Source: Actinomycetota bacterium
Lineage (GTDB): Bacteria; Actinomycetota; Actinomycetes; Streptosporangiales; Streptosporangiaceae
Direction of reading: 5' to 3'
Length of the DNA: 22,861 nt
Assembly (NCBI GenBank): GCA_003242605.1
Contig: QGUZ01000053.1
Location: 1 to 22,861, forward strand
Positions 20,354 through 22,861 of this stretch are shown here, one piece after another (the first letter of the stretch is position 1; every line of letters begins with the position of its first letter). The notes beneath the pieces were generated by a model. That model was not told the DNA's origin and did not search any database. It saw only the letters and a list, made by a program, of their open reading frames with translations. The translations under genes were made by a program, and so were the position numbers.

Positions 20354-21532
20354 ATGTTGCGTTGGTTGACCGCCGGGGAGTCCCACGGCCCCGAACTCGT
20401 CGCGATCCTTGAGGGGCTGCCCGCGGGCGTGGAGGTGACCACGGCCGACATCGCCGAGGCGCTGCGCCGCCGCCGGCACGGCCACGGCCGGGGTGCCCGG
20501 ATGAAGTTCGAGCAGGACGAGGTCACCATCGTCGGCGGCGTGCGGCACGGGCGCACCCTGGGCAGCCCGGTCGCGATCCGCATCGGCAACACCGAGTGGC
20601 CCAAGTGGCAGACGGTGATGGCCGCCGACCCGGTCGACGAGGCGCTGCTGGCGAACCAGGCGCGCAACGCCCCGCTGTCCCGTCCGCGCCCGGGCCACGC
20701 CGACCTGTCGGGCATGCAGAAGTACGGCTTCGACGACGCCCGCCCCGTGCTCGACCGGGCGAGCGCCCGGGAGACCGCCGCCCGGGTGGCGCTCGGCCAG
20801 GTCGCGCGGAACTTCCTCAAGCAGGCGCTCGGCGTCGAGATCGTCAGCCACGTGGTGGCGATCGGCGAGGTGTCCGCGCCCGACGACCTGCTGCCCACCC
20901 CGGCGGACGCCGCCGCGCTCGACGAGAACCCGGTGCGCTGCCTCGACCCGGCGACCGCCGAGGCGATGATCGCCGAGATCGACGCCGCCCGGAAGGACGG
21001 CGACACCCTCGGCGGCGTGATCGAGGTGATCGCGTACGGCCTGCCGCCGGGGCTCGGCAGCTACGTGCACTGGGACCGGCGGCTCGACGCCCGGCTCGCC
21101 GCCGCGCTCATGGGCATCCAGGCGATCAAGGGCGTGGAGGTCGGCGACGGCTTCCGCACCGCGCGCCGCCGCGGCTCCCGCGCCCACGACGAGATCGTCA
21201 GCACCCCGGAGGGCGTGCGCCGGGTCACCAACCGGGCGGGCGGCATCGAGGGCGGCATGACCAACGGCGAGCCGCTGCGGGTGCGCGCCGCGATGAAGCC
21301 GATCTCCACGGTGCCGCGGGCGCTGCGGACCATCGACATCAAGACCGGCGAGCCGGCCAAGGCGATCAACCAGCGGTCGGACGTGTGCGCGGTGGTCCCG
21401 GCCGCGGTGGTGGGGGAGGCGATGGTCGCGCTCGTGCTCGCCGACGCCGCGCTGGAGAAGTTCGGCGGCGACTCGGTCGAGGAGGTCGCCCGCAACCTCA
21501 ACGGCTACCTGTCCGCGCTGGTGGTGAAGTGA
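20354..21532 (+). CDS. aroC: Chorismate synthase
   Basis: Chorismate synthase converts 5-enolpyruvylshikimate-3-phosphate to chorismate using reduced FMN, the last shikimate-pathway step. The 392-residue protein is of normal actinobacterial length. It has MLRWLTAGESHGPELVAI at the N-terminus, the RPGHADLSGMQKYGFDDARP block with the following SARETAARVALG, EIVSTPEGVRRVTNRAGGIE, and GGMTNGEPLRVRAAMKPIST. ATG 20354 is certain from conservation. Its TGA overlaps the aroK ATG by one base, so aroC, aroK and aroB are translated in sequence from one message. No aroE or aroA lies in the window. Confidence 0.97.
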   Translation: MLRWLTAGESHGPELVAILEGLPAGVEVTTADIAEALRRRRHGHGRGARMKFEQDEVTIVGGVRHGRTLGSPVAIRIGNTEWPKWQTVMAADPVDEALLANQARNAPLSRPRPGHADLSGMQKYGFDDARPVLDRASARETAARVALGQVARNFLKQALGVEIVSHVVAIGEVSAPDDLLPTPADAAALDENPVRCLDPATAEAMIAEIDAARKDGDTLGGVIEVIAYGLPPGLGSYVHWDRRLDARLAAALMGIQAIKGVEVGDGFRTARRRGSRAHDEIVSTPEGVRRVTNRAGGIEGGMTNGEPLRVRAAMKPISTVPRALRTIDIKTGEPAKAINQRSDVCAVVPAAVVGEAMVALVLADAALEKFGGDSVEEVARNLNGYLSALVVK

Positions 21533-22071
21533 TGACGGCGCAGACGGAGAGGCGGACGGAGCAGGCGGCCCGGCCGCGCGCGGTGCTGATCGGCCCGCCC
21601 GGCTCCGGCAAGACCACGATCGGCAGGCTGCTCGCCGACCGGCTCGGCGTGGGCTTCCGCGACACCGACGCCGACGTCGAGGCGACCGCGGGCAAGGCCG
21701 TCGCCGATATCTTCGTCGAGGACGGCGAGGAGCGCTTCCGCGATCTCGAGGCCGCCGCGGTGCGGCTCGCGCTCGCCGAGCACGACGGCGTGCTCGCCCT
21801 CGGTGGCGGCGCGATCCTGCGCCCGGAGACCCAGGAGCTGCTCGCCGGGCACACCGTGATCTACCTCGAGGTGGGCCTCGGCGCGGCGGTGGAGCGGGTC
21901 GGCCTCGGCGCGGCCCGGCCGCTGCTCGCGCTCAACCCGCGCGCCCAGTTCCGCAAGCTCATGGAGCAGCGGCGCCCGATCTACGAGCGGCTCGCCACGC
22001 TGCGGGTGAGCACCGAGGGCCGCGAGCCGGAGGAGGTCGTCGACGAGATCGTCAAGGAGCTGCCGGCATGA
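21532..22071 (+). CDS. aroK: Shikimate kinase
   Basis: Shikimate kinase phosphorylates shikimate with ATP. The 179-residue protein has the Walker A loop GPPGSGKTT at 21-29, FRDTDADVE with the shikimate-binding Asp near 44-46, EERFRDLE, the LALGGGAIL loop, and the lid/adenine region ARPLLALNPRAQFRKLMEQR. A non-conserved, Arg/Gln-rich stretch of about 16 residues precedes the first strand. ATG 21532 overlaps the aroC TGA (TGATG); an in-frame GTG immediately before it is possible. Its own stop overlaps the aroB ATG. The position between aroC and aroB supports the assignment. Confidence 0.95.
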   Translation: MTAQTERRTEQAARPRAVLIGPPGSGKTTIGRLLADRLGVGFRDTDADVEATAGKAVADIFVEDGEERFRDLEAAAVRLALAEHDGVLALGGGAILRPETQELLAGHTVIYLEVGLGAAVERVGLGAARPLLALNPRAQFRKLMEQRRPIYERLATLRVSTEGREPEEVVDEIVKELPA

Positions 22072-22861
22072 CGGCGACGCGGATCGGCGTCGGCGGGGCC
22101 GAGCCGTACGAGGTGGTGGTGGGCGGCGGTGTGCTCGGCGAGCTGCCGTCGCTGCTCGGCGACAAGGTGCGCACCGTCGGCCTGGTCCACCCGGTGACGC
22201 TGCCGGAGATCGCCGGGCGGGTCGAGGCCGCGCTGCGCGACGCCGGGTACCGGGTGGTGCCGCTGCCCGTGCCCGACGGCGAGCAGGCCAAGTCGGTGCA
22301 GGTCGCCGCCGAGCTGTGGTCGGCGCTGGGCCGGAACGGCGTGACCCGCTCGGACGCGGTGGTCGGGGTCGGCGGCGGGGCGACCACCGACCTCGCCGGG
22401 TTCGTCGCCGCCACCTGGCTGCGCGGCGTGACGGCGGTGCTCGTGCCCACCACGCTGCTCGCCATGGTGGACGCCGCGGTCGGCGGCAAGACCGGCATCA
22501 ACACCCCCGAGGGCAAGAACCTGGTGGGCGCGTTCCACCCGCCCGCCGGGGTGCTGTGCGACCTCGACGTGCTCGCCACCGTGCCGCGCGCCGACTACGT
22601 GGCCGGGCTCGCCGAGGTGATCAAGGGCGGGTTCATCGCCGACCCGGAGATCCTCGCCCTGGTGGAGAAGGACCCGGAGGGCGCGCGCACCCCCGAGGGC
22701 CGGCACACCCGGGAGCTGATCGAGCGCAAGATCCGGGTGAAGGCCGAGGTGGTCGGGGCCGACCTGCGCGAGTCCGGGCTGCGGGAGATCCTCAACTACG
22801 GCCACACGCTCGGGCACGCGATCGAGCGGGTCGAGGACTACCGGATGCGGCACGGCGAGGC
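22068..22861 (+). CDS. aroB: 3-dehydroquinate synthase (partial, runs off right edge)
   Basis: AroB cyclises DAHP to 3-dehydroquinate using NAD+ and a metal. 264 complete codons are present; the usual length is about 350-365. The NAD-binding GVGGGATTDLAGFVAATWLRG lies at 100-120 (VPTTLLAMVDAAVGGKTGIN follows), and the expected zinc ligands are Glu183 (AEVIKGG), His246 (NYGHTLGH) and His262 (RHGE), so the active site is complete up to the edge. ATG 22068 overlaps the aroK stop (ATGA), and this order with aroC and aroK confirms the call. Confidence 0.96.
   Translation, partial: MTATRIGVGGAEPYEVVVGGGVLGELPSLLGDKVRTVGLVHPVTLPEIAGRVEAALRDAGYRVVPLPVPDGEQAKSVQVAAELWSALGRNGVTRSDAVVGVGGGATTDLAGFVAATWLRGVTAVLVPTTLLAMVDAAVGGKTGINTPEGKNLVGAFHPPAGVLCDLDVLATVPRADYVAGLAEVIKGGFIADPEILALVEKDPEGARTPEGRHTRELIERKIRVKAEVVGADLRESGLREILNYGHTLGHAIERVEDYRMRHGE

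Noticed and set aside
1..22861. tRNA, rRNA, CRISPR, IS element, phage or transposase
   Set aside because: No T-loop/acceptor pattern, repeat-spacer array, transposase or terminal repeats seen by eye; absence is not proof.

Overview
This is a very GC-rich window (well above 70 % G+C by eye). GTG starts, near-saturated G/C at third codon positions, and long spurious open frames on both strands all point to a high-GC actinomycete. The block of prepilin peptidase, aroC, aroK and aroB, an M. tuberculosis DapC-like aminotransferase, and start codons set 6-8 nt after TANNNT boxes fit Actinobacteria. A member of the Streptosporangiales or a relative is my best guess, from memory of gene order and not from a search. 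I see no rRNA, tRNA, CRISPR array, insertion sequence, integrase or phage gene, and no transcription-factor gene.

Layout. (1) 1-2117, minus strand: cytochrome bd oxidase genes cydA then cydB (cydB runs off the left edge), with a dyad-rich upstream region. (2) 2459-4044, plus: a HAD-type phosphatase and a CoxG-like SRPBCC protein with a C-terminal membrane anchor. (3) 4045-4534: a 490-nt gap with a hairpin and an 11-bp tandem direct repeat. (4) 4535-9149, plus: hyuA-hyuB (ATP-dependent hydantoinase/oxoprolinase type) and a histidine phosphatase. (5) 9221-12540: a uridine-kinase-like P-loop protein on the minus strand, divergent from a CaiB/BaiF CoA-transferase overlapping an AccD-AccA fused carboxyltransferase. 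(6) 12547-15333, minus: DUF418 membrane protein, nitrilase-family hydrolase, and two unrecognised small proteins. (7) 15438-18790, plus: DapC-like aminotransferase, then a carbamate kinase/ring-opening amidohydrolase (cyanuric acid hydrolase/barbiturase family) operon. (8) 18831-22861, plus: SseB-like protein, prepilin peptidase, and aroC-aroK-aroB (aroB runs off the right edge).

How they work together. cydAB makes a high-affinity quinol oxidase. aroC/K/B are shikimate-pathway enzymes translated from overlapping codons. hyuAB, the ring-opening amidohydrolase, carbamate kinase and nitrilase-family enzyme all act on C-N (amide, cyclic amide, carbamoyl) bonds, which suggests a nitrogen-scavenging neighbourhood. 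CaiB plus the fused carboxyltransferase would make and then carboxylate or decarboxylate a CoA thioester.

The most notable signals are the carbamate kinase/ring-opening hydrolase operon with its nested dyad; the GTAG/CTAC operator-like cluster before cydA; many probable leaderless promoters; two divergent ATG codons that abut in one CATATG; an 11-G run in the linker of the fused carboxyltransferase; and an unrecognised gene pair at 12547-13471. All are sequence-based hypotheses.
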